Shown in pieces: positions 32,412-44,324 of a DNA stretch of 64,000 bases. The notes beneath the pieces are model-generated. The model had not been told where the DNA came from. It worked only from the letters and a program-made list of their open reading frames with translations, and searched no databases. The stretch is from Lepus europaeus (taxonomy: Eukaryota > Chordata > Mammalia > Lagomorpha > Leporidae), in contig NC_084834.1 in assembly GCF_033115175.1 (NCBI RefSeq), positions 119,594,275-119,658,274 of the forward strand, written 5' to 3'. Position numbers and translations under genes: made by a program. Every line of letters starts with the position of its first letter. Positions within the stretch are counted from its first letter, which is position 1.

Positions 32412-33075
32412 CAACATCAGTGATTGTAGTTTAAAAATCAGCCTCGTGCCTAAACTTAGGAGTAAAATTAGCCTCTTCTGAACACTTGGGGCACATTTTC
32501 CACTAAAAGCAAAAGGCCAAAAACAAAACATTGTAAAACACAAGATAAGTTATTTTTTCACTATCCTCAGGTGTGCCTTGCACTGCCAGTCTGCAGCAGC
32601 ACAGAGACCACTGGGCACTGAGTGGCCAGAAGTCCGGGGGCCCTGCTGACTCCCAAGTCTGCCCACAAGATGGCCAGGGACACCCGGTGGCCAGCTCAGG
32701 CCCTGTGGGGTTCTTCCAGCGAGAGCAGAAAGAAAGGAGCTGTTTGTTATAATGCTTTTCTTTTCTTTTTTTTTTTTTTTCAGGCCCAATTTGGTTGATC
32801 AGATATTTCAAATTAACAGGAGACAAAGAGAATATTCCTTTGCACACGCTGAGTTAAGAGCTTCCAAAAACATCTGTATCCATGATGGAGGAGCATGAAA
32901 GTGTTGGTGTGATGGCAGCCTCCTGTGTGGGATGTGAACAGTAAAAGCTGAGCCGGGCAGGCTTTGCCCTAATGTTTTTCTGTGGAAGGGAAGAACACTC
33001 ACAACTGTTCTCTGTGGCTACAGCTGATGGCGTGCAGCCCTCCCGCTGGGCTGCAGGTTCAGGTACTCTGCCGGC
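32412..33075. other. Intronic stretch, nothing recognised
   Basis: A T-run lies at 32764-32780. No other element recognised. Confidence 0.4.
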
Positions 33076-33079
33076 CGCT

Positions 33080-33575
33080 GTGGTCCAGAAATACTAAGAT
33101 GACAAATTCCCAAAATAAACAGTAAATTTTATTTCTTGGAGATTTATTTATTTATTTAAAAGTGTGACAGAGAAAGGGAGAAATGGAGAGAGATCTTCCA
33201 TCAGGTGTTTCACTCTGCAAATGTCCACAACAGCCAGAGCCGGGCCAGGCTGAAACCAGGGGCCTGGAACTCCCTCTGGGTCTCCCACATGGGGGCAGGG
33301 ACCAAGCACTTGGGCCATCCTCCACTGCCTTCCCAGGCGCATTAGCAGGGAGCTGGACCGGAAGTGGAGTAGCTGGGACTCGAATCGGCATCACAGGCAG
33401 CTCCTTAACCCACTGCACCAAAGCGCCAGCCCCAAACAAGTAGTTTTAAATACTCATACTACAGTAGATTGTTGCAATTGTTCTTTTTTATCATTGGCTG
33501 TTCTTACTGTTTTCTGTACCTAATTAGTAAATTAATATCACAGATGTAAACATATGGGAAAAAAAACCTGTGTGA
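33080..33575 (+). mobile_element. Tigger1-like remnant split by a SINE
   Basis: Right-end landmarks ttggctgttcttactgtttt, ctgtacctaattagtaaatt and atcacagatgtaaacatatg follow the Tigger1 3' part. The left end before the SINE has aaattcccaaaataaacagt. Confidence 0.55.
33137..33434 (-). mobile_element. C-SINE nested in the Tigger remnant
   Basis: Complete copy. Flanks aacagtaaattttattt and aacaagtagttttaaat look like a diverged duplication. Confidence 0.9.
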
Positions 33576-34320
33576 CATTGGGCGCCAGCTGTCCAGGGCT
33601 GCAGGCAGCCACCGGGAGTCAGTCACAGACGAGGGGGGACCGTGCACAGCCAGCTGACTCTCCGCATCCATTTAAACCTGAATTCTGTATGCCCCACTGA
33701 GACCGTGGCTTGACCGCTGGGTTCATCCCAGTTTGGGGATCCACGGCTACTCGGCACCACTCGGGGGGAGCTGTGCCCTGCTCCACTCAAACTAGAGCAG
33801 GGTCTGCCTTCAGCATCTGACTGCACGTGGCCTTGAGCTCTCGCTGGGAACTTGAGGCTGGCAGAGCCCTGCGTCTCCTCCTCCCAGGTCCTTTCTCCAG
33901 AGCACTCGGCAGCAGCAGTCCTTGTGAGACGTGCTTCCCGTTAACGCAGCGACCGGTGCCGAGACGTAGAGTGGCGAGGCTGTGTGGAATTCTCGGGCAG
34001 AGTTCTCCCCACGCTTGATGGAGAGATGGGAGTGATAAGAGCACAGGACAGGTTACAGATCCCACACCCTGGCACAGGCGGGTGCCTGCTGAGCCCTCAC
34101 AGCACCCTGTGGTGTGGTATTATCGCCACATTATAAACAGGCGACCAGGAGCTCCATCTGGGTCTCACTGCCCAGGCTGAGCCCCGATCCGTGGGGATTG
34201 AATGAAGCCCGCACAGGAGCTGGCTGCCTTGGTGTGTGTGTGTGTGCGTGCACAGCGTGCCCACATTTGAGCCCAAGGGAAGCTGAAGGACAGGGTCAGA
34301 ACCTGATAGAGATTAGAGAT
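33576..34320. other. Intronic stretch, nothing recognised
   Basis: A (GT)n run lies at 34232-34245. Otherwise no feature. Confidence 0.4.
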
Positions 34321-34632
34321 GGGGCCAGAGCTGTGTCACAGCAGGTGAAGCTGCCGCCTCTTACAGACACTGGTTTGAGTTCTGCTCCATTTCCGATCCA
34401 GCTCCCTGCTAATGTCCCTGGGAAGGCAGCAGATGATGGCCCAAGTGCCTGGGCCCCTGCCACCCATGTGGGAAAACCAGGCGTTTTTCCTGGCTCCTGG
34501 CTTTGGCACAGCCCCACCTAGCTGTTGCAGCCATTTGAGGGTTGAACCAGCAAATGGAAGTTCTTTCTCTCTCTCCCTCTCTCTCTCCCTCTCTCCTTCT
34601 CTTCTTCCCTCTTTAAATCTTTTTTTTTCTGT
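34321..34632 (+). mobile_element. C-SINE
   Basis: ggggccagagctgtgtcaca head, CT-rich 3' part, tail directly against an L1. Confidence 0.88.
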
Positions 34633-34639
34633 CTTTCAT

Positions 34640-35320
34640 TTTATTTTATATTTTTAAAGCTTTTATTTAATGAATGCAAACTTCATAGGTACAACTTTAG
34701 GAATATAGCAGTTCTTCCTTCCCATACCCACCCTCCCACCCCCACTCCCATCCCACCTCCTACTCCCTCTCCCATTCCATTCTTCATTAAGATTCATTTT
34801 TAGTTATCTTTATATACAGAAGATCAACTCTATACTAAGTAAAGATCTCAACAGTTTGCACCCACACAGACACAAAGTATAAAGTACTGTTTGAAGACAA
34901 ACAGTTAATTCTCACAGTACACCTCATTAAGGACAGAGGTCCTACATGGGGAGCAAGTGCACAGTGACTTCTGATGTTGATTTAACAATTGAAATTTATT
35001 TATGACGTCAGTGATCACTCAAGGCTCTTGTCATGAGCTGCCAAGGCTATGGAAGCCTCTTGCGACCACAGACTCTGTCAGTATTTAGACAGGGCCATGA
35101 GCAAAGTGGAAGTTCTCTCCTCCCTTCAGAGAAAAGTACATCCTTCTTTGATGGGCCCTTCTTTCCACTGGGGTCTCACTCACTGAGGTCCTTCATATAG
35201 GATATTTTCTGCCACAGTGTCTTGGCTTTCCATGCCTGAAATGCTCTCATGGGCTTTTCAGCCACACCCAAATGCCTTGAGGGCTGATTCTGATCTAAAT
35301 ATTTCAAATAAAAAAATCTT
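34640..35320 (-). mobile_element. Rabbit-type L1 3' UTR
   Basis: Long, well-kept minus-strand L1 3' end: agcttttatttaatgaatgc, taggtacaactttaggaata, then a C-rich polypyrimidine stretch and a unique part up to about 35300. The good preservation and this layout are typical of the lagomorph L1 3' UTR. No ORF2 sequence is attached. Confidence 0.85.
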
Positions 35321-35421
35321 TTTTTTAAATTGTACTTCCCTCAAAAATAATTTTTTTGAGCTGCCCCTTCCATTCATTTGAGGTTAGTGAATGGGTTTGT
35401 TTCCATTCCCACACACATGTC

Positions 35422-35747
35422 CCTTTTTTTAAGATTTATTTTATTTTATTTGAAAGAGTTACAGAGAGAGGCAAAGACACCGAGAGAGGTCTTCCATCCA
35501 CTGGCTCACTCCCCAGATGGCCACAATGGCTGGAGCTGGGCCAATCCAAAGCCAGGTGCCAGGAGCTTCCTCTGGGTCTCCCATGTGGGCACAGGGGTCC
35601 AAGGGCTTGGACCATCTTCCACTGCTTTCCCAGGCCATAGCAGAGAGCTGGATCGGAGGAGGAGCAGCCAGGACTAGAACTGGCACCCATATGGGATGCT
35701 GGCGCTTCAGGCCAGGGCTTTAACCCACTGTGCCACAGTGCCAGCCC
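35422..35747 (-). mobile_element. C-SINE
   Basis: Complete copy with a perfect 10-bp duplication cacacatgtc at 35412-35421 and 35748-35757. Confidence 0.94.
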
Positions 35748-35757
35748 CACACATGTC

Positions 35758-36131
35758 TTGTGTGTCCTGCGACCTGTGTGGTTAGCATGCTACATGTGCA
35801 ACGTCTCCATTACCCTGATTGCGGCCAGTGCGTAGACATCACGTGCTGTGCCTATGTGGTTAAGCCGTCTGTGTGCGTGTCTGCAGAGAACCGTCCTCAG
35901 AGTCAGGGCTGGTGTTTTGATCAAACCAGGCAGTGGTTGTTGTCCAGGGGTGTGATGAGATGATTCCCACGTCGCTGTGAGTGGGTTCTCCCAGGGGGTC
36001 CATGGTCCACAGAGCTCCCCCTGCCCGCATGACAAACTTATTGTTTCATTTTCTGAGAAAGATACAGACTAGCTCAGGAAGGTAGATCAGTCGCTGCTTT
36101 CACATCATTTTTCGCTAAAATATTTTTAACA
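35758..36131. other. Intronic stretch, nothing recognised
   Basis: No repeat or exon identified. Confidence 0.4.
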
Positions 36132-36144
36132 CTGGAATTTGAGT

Positions 36145-36470
36145 GGTTTTTTTTTTTTTTTTTTTTTTTTTTAGAGGTAGAGTTACAGACAGTGAGAGGG
36201 AGAGACAGAGAGAGAAAGGTTTTCCTTCCGTTGGTTTACTCCCCAAATAGATGCAACGGCCAGAGCTACGCCGATCAGGAGCCAGGAGCTTCTTCCCAGT
36301 CTCCCATGAGGGTGCAAGGGCCCAAGCACTTGGGCCGTCTTCTACGGCTTTGCCAGGCCATAGCAGAGAGCTGGATTGGAAGAGGAGCAGCCAGGACTAG
36401 AACTGGTGCCCATATGGGATGCCAGCGCTGCAGGCAGAGGATTAACCTACTTCGTCACAGCGCTAGCCCC
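36145..36470 (-). mobile_element. C-SINE
   Basis: Complete copy with a 25-base T-run. Perfect 13-bp duplication ctggaatttgagt at 36132-36144 and 36471-36483. Confidence 0.95.
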
Positions 36471-36483
36471 CTGGAATTTGAGT

Positions 36484-36984
36484 ATTTTACTCTGTTAGTC
36501 TGATGTAGACTCCAATCAAATACATTTTGCACAATTCAGTGGTTCTATTACAATAACAACGGTAAGCAGCAGACTTAATGCTCTGTGTGTATGTCCCTAG
36601 CAACCTCGAAACTCCAGCCTCCGAGAAAACCATGAATATATATCTTTATCGTTTGCATGATTTTAGAGATTTTAGTAGCATGTAAGGTGGACAGTGAGTA
36701 GAAGTGTTTTTAGTGTATAGAACGTTGTAAATTCTAAAATGCATTTGCGTTCCTGGAACCCTTTCCACACAAAGTGGTGACCGACATATAGGGCACCTGC
36801 TTCACGTGCAAAACCAATGTAAGATGGATTAGGGCTCCAAATTAGGAGATGAGGTTAATAAAAATAACTCAAAAGAAATTGAAGGGTTCATTGTGGAAAA
36901 GTAATGGCATAGAGATATCCTGATACCAGAGACTGTAAAAGATGGACACCCTTACCCACATCAATGCTTTAAGCTATACACTCA
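36484..36984. other. AT-rich intronic stretch
   Basis: No repeat family recognised. Confidence 0.4.
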
Positions 36985-37090
36985 CCTGTTCATTCACTCA
37001 CTACATGATCGCTCTCATGGAGAATGTACTGTGTGCCAGGATCCTGAAGATACAGCCAGCATTGCTGCTGCCCTGGAGTTCGTGTGCTGT
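36985..37090 (-). mobile_element. L2 3' end fragment
   Basis: ttcattcactcactacatga, then ctgtgtgccaggatcctgaa, gatacagcc and ccctggagtt: the L2 3' end read backwards. Confidence 0.6.
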
Positions 37091-38108
37091 GTAGCAACCT
37101 GTGCCATTCTCCAAACAGTGGCTGTGAGAGCCTGGAGAAGGTTACTTGCAAAATAGATGATGAATAAGAGAAGTCTCTATAGTCTTGTCTAAGTTGATAG
37201 GAAAATGAGCCAAAATTATAGGGAGAAGAGAAGCCACTGCAGATAACAGGCAGTAAACATGTCAACTGTGGCTGAACCTCACCAATAGTCCCCAAAATGC
37301 AGTTGGAACCACAGTAACCTGCAGTGCAGCCCACCCACCCCCACGCCCACCCCAGCACCAGGAAATGTGTGAGGCAGCCAGCACCCTAGCCCGCTGTGGC
37401 CAAGGCCAAGAATTCCTCGCAGGCTTTGTCAGAGTCCTCAGGGAGGACCGACTGACATTCAGCCTTCTCTCACGCCCTTTGACCCGGCAGCCTCGTTTCT
37501 GGGAACCTGTGGCACAGACACAGAGAAGTAAAACGTCAGGACGTACATAGAAGAATGTTGAGTCAGAGTTTATGTAAAAAGACTCAAACATCTTGAATAT
37601 TTCTGAAATAGCTCCATGTGGGATGATTTCAAGCTATTGCAAGGAACGGATTTGGGGGGGAGGGGGGGAGGAGGGATAGGGAGAGAGAGAGGGATGTGAT
37701 ACACTGATCAGATGACCCCAGCAGGCTTCCTGATTGGGACCCATGCCAACTCCACATCAGAGATTCAGAAACAAAGGTTCAAGAGACTCTTGGCCTCAGA
37801 AGAACCTTCTAGATCACTGTTCTCATCTTCCCACCTTAGAGATGAGAACAACTGAGGACCGAGCACAATGTGGCGAGACCCCATCCCCCAAAGCCGCTCC
37901 CCCTCTCGGATCACACACAGCGTCGCCTCGCCGTTCCCCCCCACAGTGCCCGTCCTGCCTCCACGCAGAGCCTGTCGTGCCAAGTGTTTCTGGAAAATCC
38001 CAGGTGCAAACTCAGTTGTCAGTGTCCAAGGCCTGGGGAGGCCATGCGATTGGAGCCAGGACTGGCCTTGGACCCAGAGCCTTCATGTTCTGATCAAGGC
38101 CCAGGATC
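37091..38108. other. Intronic stretch with purine-rich tract
   Basis: A G/A-rich tract lies at 37650-37695 (runs of G and (GA)n). Otherwise unique-looking. Confidence 0.45.
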
Positions 38109-38440
38109 GGGGCCGGCACCATAGCTCACTTGGTTAGTCCTCTGCCTACAGAGCCAGCATCCCATATGGGCACTGGGTTCTAGTCCCGGCTGCTCCTCTC
38201 CAGTCCAGCTCTCTGCTGTGGCCCAGAAAGGCAGTGGAGGATGGCCCAAGTGCTTGGGCCCTGCACCCGCATGGAAGACCAGGAGGAAGCACCTAGCTCC
38301 TGGCTTTATATCGGTGCAGCACCAACTGTAGTGGCCATTTGGGGAATGAACCAACGGAAGGAAGACCTTTCTCTCTGTCTCTCTCTCACTGTCTATAACT
38401 CTGTCAAATAAAAAAAAAAAAAATTAAAAAAAAAAAAAAA
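38109..38440 (+). mobile_element. C-SINE, 'cacttggttagtcctctgcc' subfamily
   Basis: Long A-tail. Duplication aaggcccaggat at 38096-38107 and 38447-38458. Confidence 0.94.
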
Positions 38441-38519
38441 GGCCCAAAGGCCCAGGATAAGGAACTCAGGGTGTTGATATTTTTTTTTTTTTTTTTTCCC
38501 AAATGCCAATTCCAATCAG

Positions 38520-38680
38520 GAGCCCTGCACCCTCAGGAAGTGCGGGTTCTCTGCTCAGCTCCTGCTCGGGTCTGGGCTGAGGGTCACAACCCACCCTGGG
38601 CGGCAGTGGCTGCTCCTGTCCCCTGGAGGGCTGTGCACAAGGCCCAGGCATTCCTCCTGCCTGAAGCAGGTTCACCCCAC
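38520..38680. repeat. Copy A of an unrecognised dispersed repeat
   Basis: Shares an ordered set of words with 40838-40960: agccctg, tcaggaag, tgctcagctcctgc, then gctg and cacaagg(c/t)cca. Too diverged to name a family. Confidence 0.4.
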
Positions 38681-38699
38681 ACAGCAAGGAGGAGGTGAC

Positions 38700-39461
38700 T
38701 AATAGTGTGACTTCAGAGAGAGTCCAGACATCTTCTGATAAACACTTAAACAGAGTCAGGAATGCTTTCTTGGGGGAGGGGCAGGGAGCGGGGAATATGC
38801 AGTCTGTGGTGTGCACAGGACGGGGTGTGGGGAGCAGTCTAAACAGCAGCTTCCTCCCTTCAAAACCCTGCAGTGTGTGTTCACAGAGGCTGTTTCTTAT
38901 AGCCTAACAGCTTTCCTGCTCATCACGGGGAGGGGCGGGGGGTTCTGTGAACAATGGACCACTGCAAGATGATGACCAAGCAGGTTTCAAAGGAGCCTGG
39001 GGACGGAGCGGGGCCAGGTCCCTGGCCCCCCAACCCTGCCCAGGGGCCTGGGATGGTCCCAGGTTTGCACTGACTGCCCACTTTTGGGCCCCAGGTGGGG
39101 ACCACATCCTGTGCTGACAGAAGGGGGAAGCTCTGCAGGGGAAGTGGGCGTTGGCTTCTGGGAGAGGAAAGGTGAGAAGGCCCCGGCCCCGTATTGGTGG
39201 CATCCTCTGCCCGCGCCAGGGATTCTGGGACAGAGCGGGCCACAGGCCAGACAGATGAAAGGCAGTTATCTGACCCCAGGTGCTCTCATGGGGAGTGCGG
39301 GTCCACCTGACATCTTAGCTGCCTTCCTGCCTGTGGCCTGTTGTTGAGTTTGTCTTCCCAGATTGGGTAGGGCTGGTGTGCTCTCTGGCCAATGCTAGTG
39401 AACAGTAAATGTCACTCAACAAGCTCCCTCCAAGTGTGAAGGCTGGGGTTCAATTTGGACA
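38700..39461. other. Intronic stretch, nothing recognised
   Basis: No repeat or exon identified. Confidence 0.4.
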
Positions 39462-39774
39462 ATTTTTTTAAGACTTATTTATTTATTCAAAATGCAGAGT
39501 TACAGAGAGGAGTGACAGAGAGAGGGGTCTTCCATCCACCGGTTCACTCGCCAAATAGCTCCAGTGGCCGGGACTGGACCAAACCAAAGCCAGAAGCCAG
39601 GAACTCCATCCAGGTCTCTCATGTGGGTGACAGGGATCCAGACACTTGGGCCATCTTCCTCTGCTTTCCCAGGCGCATTAGCAGGGAGCCAGATTGGAAG
39701 TGGAGCAGCCGGGACTTGAACCCACATGGGATGCCGTCATCACTGACAGCGGCTTAGCCTGCTGTGCCACAGCA
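39462..39774 (-). mobile_element. C-SINE
   Basis: agacttatttatttattcaa tail side; head cctgctgtgccacagcagtg, slightly decayed. Confidence 0.88.
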
Positions 39775-40015
39775 GTGATCTTTGATATACCCTTTGGGTG
39801 TCTGAAATCAAAATGCTTTTGAATCTGTGGGCTTTGTTTATTCCAGCCCTTGGCCCTGGAACCTGGAGCCCTGGCGCCCATGTGAGCAGAACCCAGTGTG
39901 GACCATCCATTCCTTGCTCAGAATCTTCCACAGGTGGAGGGCCCATCTCATTTTGAAAACATAGGCCATGCTGTTTCAGACATTTCCTTGTTTTCTGAGA
40001 TAAAGTGTGTTACTT

Positions 40016-40358
40016 AGGTTTTTTTTTTAAAAAAAAAAAAAAAAGGTTTTTTTATTTAATTGAGATGTAGAGTTACAGACAGTGACAAAGAGAAAGGTCT
40101 TCTATCCGCTTGTTCACTCCCAAAATGGCTGCAATAGCCAGAGCTGGGCTGATCCAAAGCCAGGAGCCAGGAGCTTCTTCTGGGTCTCCCACATGGGTGC
40201 AGGGGCCCAAGCACTTGGTCCATCTTCGACTTCTTTTCCAGGCCACAGCAGAGAGCTGGATCAGAAGTGGAGCAGCCCAAGACTCGAACCGGCGCCCATG
40301 TGGGATAGTGACGCTGCAGGTGGAGGATCAACCCACTGTGCCACAGCACCAGCCCCAT
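40016..40358 (-). mobile_element. C-SINE (inverted partner 1)
   Basis: Complete copy with mixed T/A run. Perfect 11-bp duplication gtgtgttactt at 40005-40015 and 40359-40369. Confidence 0.94.
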
Positions 40359-40386
40359 GTGTGTTACTTTGAAAATGTGGTCTTCA

Positions 40387-40776
40387 GGGGCCCGTGTTGT
40401 GGCACAGCAGGCCAAACCACTGCCTTGTAATGCAGCATCCCATATGGGCACTGGTTTGGGTCCCAGCTGCTCCACTTCCAATGCAGCTCTCTGCTGAGGT
40501 GCATGGGAAAGCAGCAGAAGATGGCTCAAGTGCTTGGGCCCCTGTACCCACGTGGGGGACCTAGGTGGAGTTCCAGACTCCTGGCTTCAGCTTGGCCCAG
40601 CCTTGGCCACTGTGGCCATTTGGTGAGTGAACCAGGGGATGGGAGATAGATATCTATTGTGCCTCTCTCGCTCGCTCTCTCTCTCGCTCTCGCTCTCTCT
40701 CTCTGTGTGTCTCTCTCTGTCTTTCCCCCCCTCATTCCCATGACACTGGCTGTCAGATAAATAAATGAATCTTCAT
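40387..40776 (+). mobile_element. C-SINE (inverted partner 2)
   Basis: Complete copy with an expanded CT/CG-rich part. Duplication aaaatgt(g/a)gtct(t/c)cag at 40371-40386 and 40777-40792. It lies only 28 bases from the opposite-strand copy. Confidence 0.94.
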
Positions 40777-40837
40777 AAAAATGTAGTCTCCAGAAAGCAC
40801 ATTCATTTGCTTGCTATTTCTTCCCCATACTTACTCC

Positions 40838-40960
40838 AGCCCTGCCACCATCAGGAAGCCCACCCAGGTTCCTTGCTCAGCTCCTGCCTGTAGCTGGGTG
40901 ACGGTGGGTACTCCCAGCACCCAGTGGCTTCTGCACAAGGTCCAGACATTGGTTGGTTCA
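40838..40960. repeat. Copy B of an unrecognised dispersed repeat
   Basis: Partner of 38520-38680, same order of shared words. Confidence 0.4.
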
Positions 40961-41069
40961 TTTATCCATCTATTCATTCCTTCAAGTGCCCACCAAGCCT
41001 TGGGGTAGGATCTGTGTGGATGGCAAGGGCTATGTCAATGGCCAATACCCAGAAATCTGGGAGTTGTGG

Positions 41070-41205
41070 TCAAGATGAAAGTTCTGGAGTCAGCCCCAGC
41101 CTGGAACCCTGGCCCTGCTGCTGCTGCTGAGCTGGGTGGCTCTGTGCAAGCTGATTAGGCCCTCAGAGCGTCCAGCTCCTCATCTGTGAGATGGGCTCCT
41201 TAGGG
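41070..41205 (+). mobile_element. MIR
   Basis: Core SINE layout: gttctggagtcagccccagc, then ctggaaccctggccctgctg, gctgggtggctctgtgcaag and the ctcctcatctgtgagatggg signature. Confidence 0.8.
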
Positions 41206-41209
41206 TGGC

Positions 41210-42430
41210 CGCTCACAGGATGCCCGTGAGGAGAGCATGCAATGACGGAGAAGTTAGCATTGTCTGCAGGCAGTGTAGTTCTGAGCTCCTGCTGGGACCG
41301 GCAGTGGCATCTGTACTATTAACAGTCACCACGAAAGAGGACAGTAGCCTGAGGGGGGGCGGAGCAATGCGGTTACGTGTCTGGGAAGATTTCACATAGA
41401 ACTTGACTTAGGAAACGTCTTCCCCTTGAGCTCTGTTACTTGCCTGGAATTCCATCGTTTCGGAGAAATCGGGGAATTCCCTTTGCATTTTGTTGTCTCT
41501 TACATTCCCAAAGACCAACGCTTCGGTCTGGAATTCAGCCGGGGTTTCTGGCCTCCCCTTTGCATGGCCTTGGAGTGCCAGGGTAATTATTCTGTCAATT
41601 ATTTGACTTTTGAAAAATGCGCCTGCCTTGGAAAACCTCTACCAAGGAGGACCGTGTTAATGTGTAACAAGGAGATAAGCCAGACTCTGCTCCGTTTTCT
41701 CCCGTGACTGTTCAGCTGGCAAACTGGAAGGGTTCCAGTTGCGTCTCACCCAGCGGTGCTGAAAGATGGGAGAGAAAGGACTTTCACTAGTGATGTACAG
41801 CAGGATGTGAAATTCAGCAGCCCAGGGGCACTGAATCACCTGCAGCTTGTAGAAAGGGAATCGCGAGATAGTGTCGACCTCGCTTGGAGGAATAATGGGG
41901 CTGAACAGAAAGAGGGCAGCGCAGAATGGTGCGCTGAGCCGGGTAGAGCCGTGCTGCTTCGGCAGGTGGAACGAGCGATCGCCGCGTGCATGGACCGCAA
42001 GGTGTTTTTCGTCACCTGACGTGGAAAATGTGCCTTGCACCTGCTGAGCAACAGTGGCAGGAGGCGTTGAGTTGGGCTGGGAGGATCAGCAGCCCCGTGG
42101 GCAGGAGCTGGCAGTGGGCAGGGCTGGGCTGTGGAGCGGGGCCTCTCAGGCCCCTGAAAGGCTCTGTTGGGAAATCTCCATGTGACCCTCCGAGTGCATT
42201 TCTGAAATGCCTGACCGCTCCCGGCTCCGGATTAGCCAGCGTTCCATGACCCAGTGTGCATTTAAATCAGAGATCAAAGGAACATGGAAAATTTTTCTGA
42301 ACTCTAAACCCTCGAGGGAGTGGGAAATGCATTTCTCTGTCACTGGCCCCATCAAGGGTGAGGGTGTTTCGTGAGAGAGGAGGAAAGGAAGTCGCTAATT
42401 AGGAATGCAGCTCTTAGATAAGATTCAGAG
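41210..42430. other. Repeat-free intronic block, candidate regulatory DNA
   Basis: About 1.2 kb without recognised repeats. It holds a perfect NF-kB-type ggggaattccc at 41471-41481 and two tttgcat words (41483, 41569). Regulatory function is inferred only. Confidence 0.4.
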
Positions 42431-42436
42431 CTGAAA

Positions 42437-42713
42437 GGACCAGTGTTGGATGTCCAGATGCTGTTTGGGTTGCCCATGTCCCGCATAGGCTGGGTTTTAG
42501 TCCCAGCTCATTGCTTTTCCAGCTTCCTGCCAGGGCACACACCCTGGGAGACAGCGCTGATGGTTCATGTAGTTGAATCCCCGCCGCGCACCTAGGAGAC
42601 CTGGATTGAGTTCCTGGCTCTTGACTGCCATATGGTATTAGCCCAGGTGTATCTCACTGTCCCCCTTGCTCTCTCACACTCTCTCAGCCTCTCAAATAAT
42701 AATAAAATAATTT
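42437..42713 (+). mobile_element. Old C-SINE
   Basis: Diverged: ggaccagtgttggatgtcca head, ggttttagtcccagctcatt, cctggattgagttcctggct, aataataataaaataa tail. Confidence 0.8.
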
Positions 42714-42837
42714 AGGAACTGTGTTAAAGACAAGGAAGAGGAAGCTGGAAGCAAACGTTGGACTTTTGCTAATTTTCCGTCAGCCACGATTAGTTCACCT
42801 GGATACTGGCTAATGGATTTGTTGAAGAATTAGGGGG

Positions 42838-43105
42838 AAATATTTATTTATATAATTTATTTGAAAGGTAGAGAGGCAAAGAGAGATCTCTTGCACTGCT
42901 TCAGTCCCCCAAATCCCTGTAGCACCCAGGGCTGGACCAGGCCAAAGCTGGAAGCTAGAAATTGAATCCATGTCTCCCAGATGGGAGCAGCCCCCAAGTA
43001 CTTGAGCCATCACCTGCTGCCCCTCGGAGTACTCATTAGCTGGAAGCTGGGACTCGAACCCAGACCCTCCAACATGGGTGCAGTGCCAGACACTCGCCCT
43101 AAGCA
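42838..43105 (-). mobile_element. Old C-SINE
   Basis: tatttatataatttatttga, cttcagtcccccaaatccct, gggactcgaacccagaccct; ends in a decayed head. Confidence 0.8.
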
Positions 43106-43149
43106 AGAATCTTGGATCTCCCATGGGCCCACATGGGATAGTAGCCAGG

Positions 43150-43340
43150 AGTCTGGGTTCTGGAACCACCCAGCCTAGTTTTTCATCTGGGTCCTGCCAC
43201 GTATGAGCTTTGGAACTCTGGGTAAGTTACTCAGCCTGTCTCTGCCCGAGTTTTGCCCTCTGTGAAATGGGAGACAGCACCCAGCTGCCAGGGCTGTTGA
43301 GAGGATTAAATGTGCTAGGGCTGAGTGGGCAGGTGCGCAG
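43150..43340 (+). mobile_element. MIR
   Basis: ggagtctgggttctggaacc, gggtcctgccacgtatgagc, ctctgggtaagttactcagc, tctgtgaaatgggagacagc and gttgagaggattaaatgtgc follow the MIR core in order. Confidence 0.9.
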
Positions 43341-43484
43341 TCAGGGAGTGGGGTGAGCGGGAGGAAGTAGCTGGACAGGACCACGGAATGCAGTAGTGGG
43401 GAGGAACCACGCAAGTCACCAGTCCAGCTCCCACTTTGGCAAACGTGTCCTCCAGCATTTTAATCACTTAGGAATCGAGATAAC

Positions 43485-43645
43485 ATCGGCACTTATTAAG
43501 CACTTGCTGTATGCCAACAACACAGGAAGCCCTGTGTGTGCCTCACAGCAGTCCCACAGGCTCAAGCATGTCTGTTACCCCATTTTATAGATGAGGCTAA
43601 AACGTTAACGGAATTTACCCAACAACCCAGAGCTGTCTGAATCCG
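43485..43645 (-). mobile_element. MIR, reversed
   Basis: attaagcacttgctgtatgc, cctcacagcagtcccacagg, ccccattttatagatgaggc and ttacccaacaacccagagct are the MIR core in reverse. Confidence 0.85.
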
Positions 43646-44020
43646 GAGATGACGCGAGCATCATGGCAATGCCTTTCCCTGTGTGTCTCTGTTTCGTTCC
43701 TGAAGACTGAAACGGGTGTGAGAATTCAGCTGTAGGCTGCGTCCCAGCCTTTGTGCTGGTCTTGTGGTACCGGCGTAAGTGCTGCCAGCGATCTGACTGG
43801 TGAAAACGTGCTTGCAGAGAGGCCTGCTCTGCTGTGGTCTGTGCTCTCACAAGCAAACGTATGGCGTTCGTGAACACGGGCCTCATCCCGACGCCTGTCC
43901 TCCATGCAATCCAGAGCACCGTGTCTTTGAAACATGCTTTCCTTGAATAAATCATTTTCCAGGACCATGAGGTTAGCTATTTAAAAGAAACAATAAGTAA
44001 TTTTAAAAATACCTTGGGAG

Positions 44021-44324
44021 GGGACCAGTGCCGTGGCTCACTTGGTTAATCCTCCTCCTGCAGCACCGGCATCCCATATGGGCACCGGTTCTAGTCCCAG
44101 TTGCTCCTCTTCTACTCCAGCTCTCTGCTGTGGCCTGGGAGTGCAGTGGAGGATGGCCCAAGTGCTTGGGCCCTGCACCCGCATGGGAGACCAGGAGGAA
44201 GCACCTGGCTCCTGGCTTCAGATTGGCACAGCGCCGGCCATAGCGGCCATTTGGGGAGTGAACCAACGGAAGGAAGACCTTTCTCTCTGTCTCTCTCTCT
44301 CACTGTCTATAACTCTGTCAAATA
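44021..44324 (+). mobile_element. C-SINE, first of a tandem pair
   Basis: 'cacttggttaatcctcc' subfamily. Perfect 16-bp duplication aaaaataccttgggag at 44005-44020 and 44325-44340. Confidence 0.95.

Noticed and set aside
37650..37700. Purine-rich tract as a regulatory element
   Set aside because: Simple-sequence composition without any defined motif.
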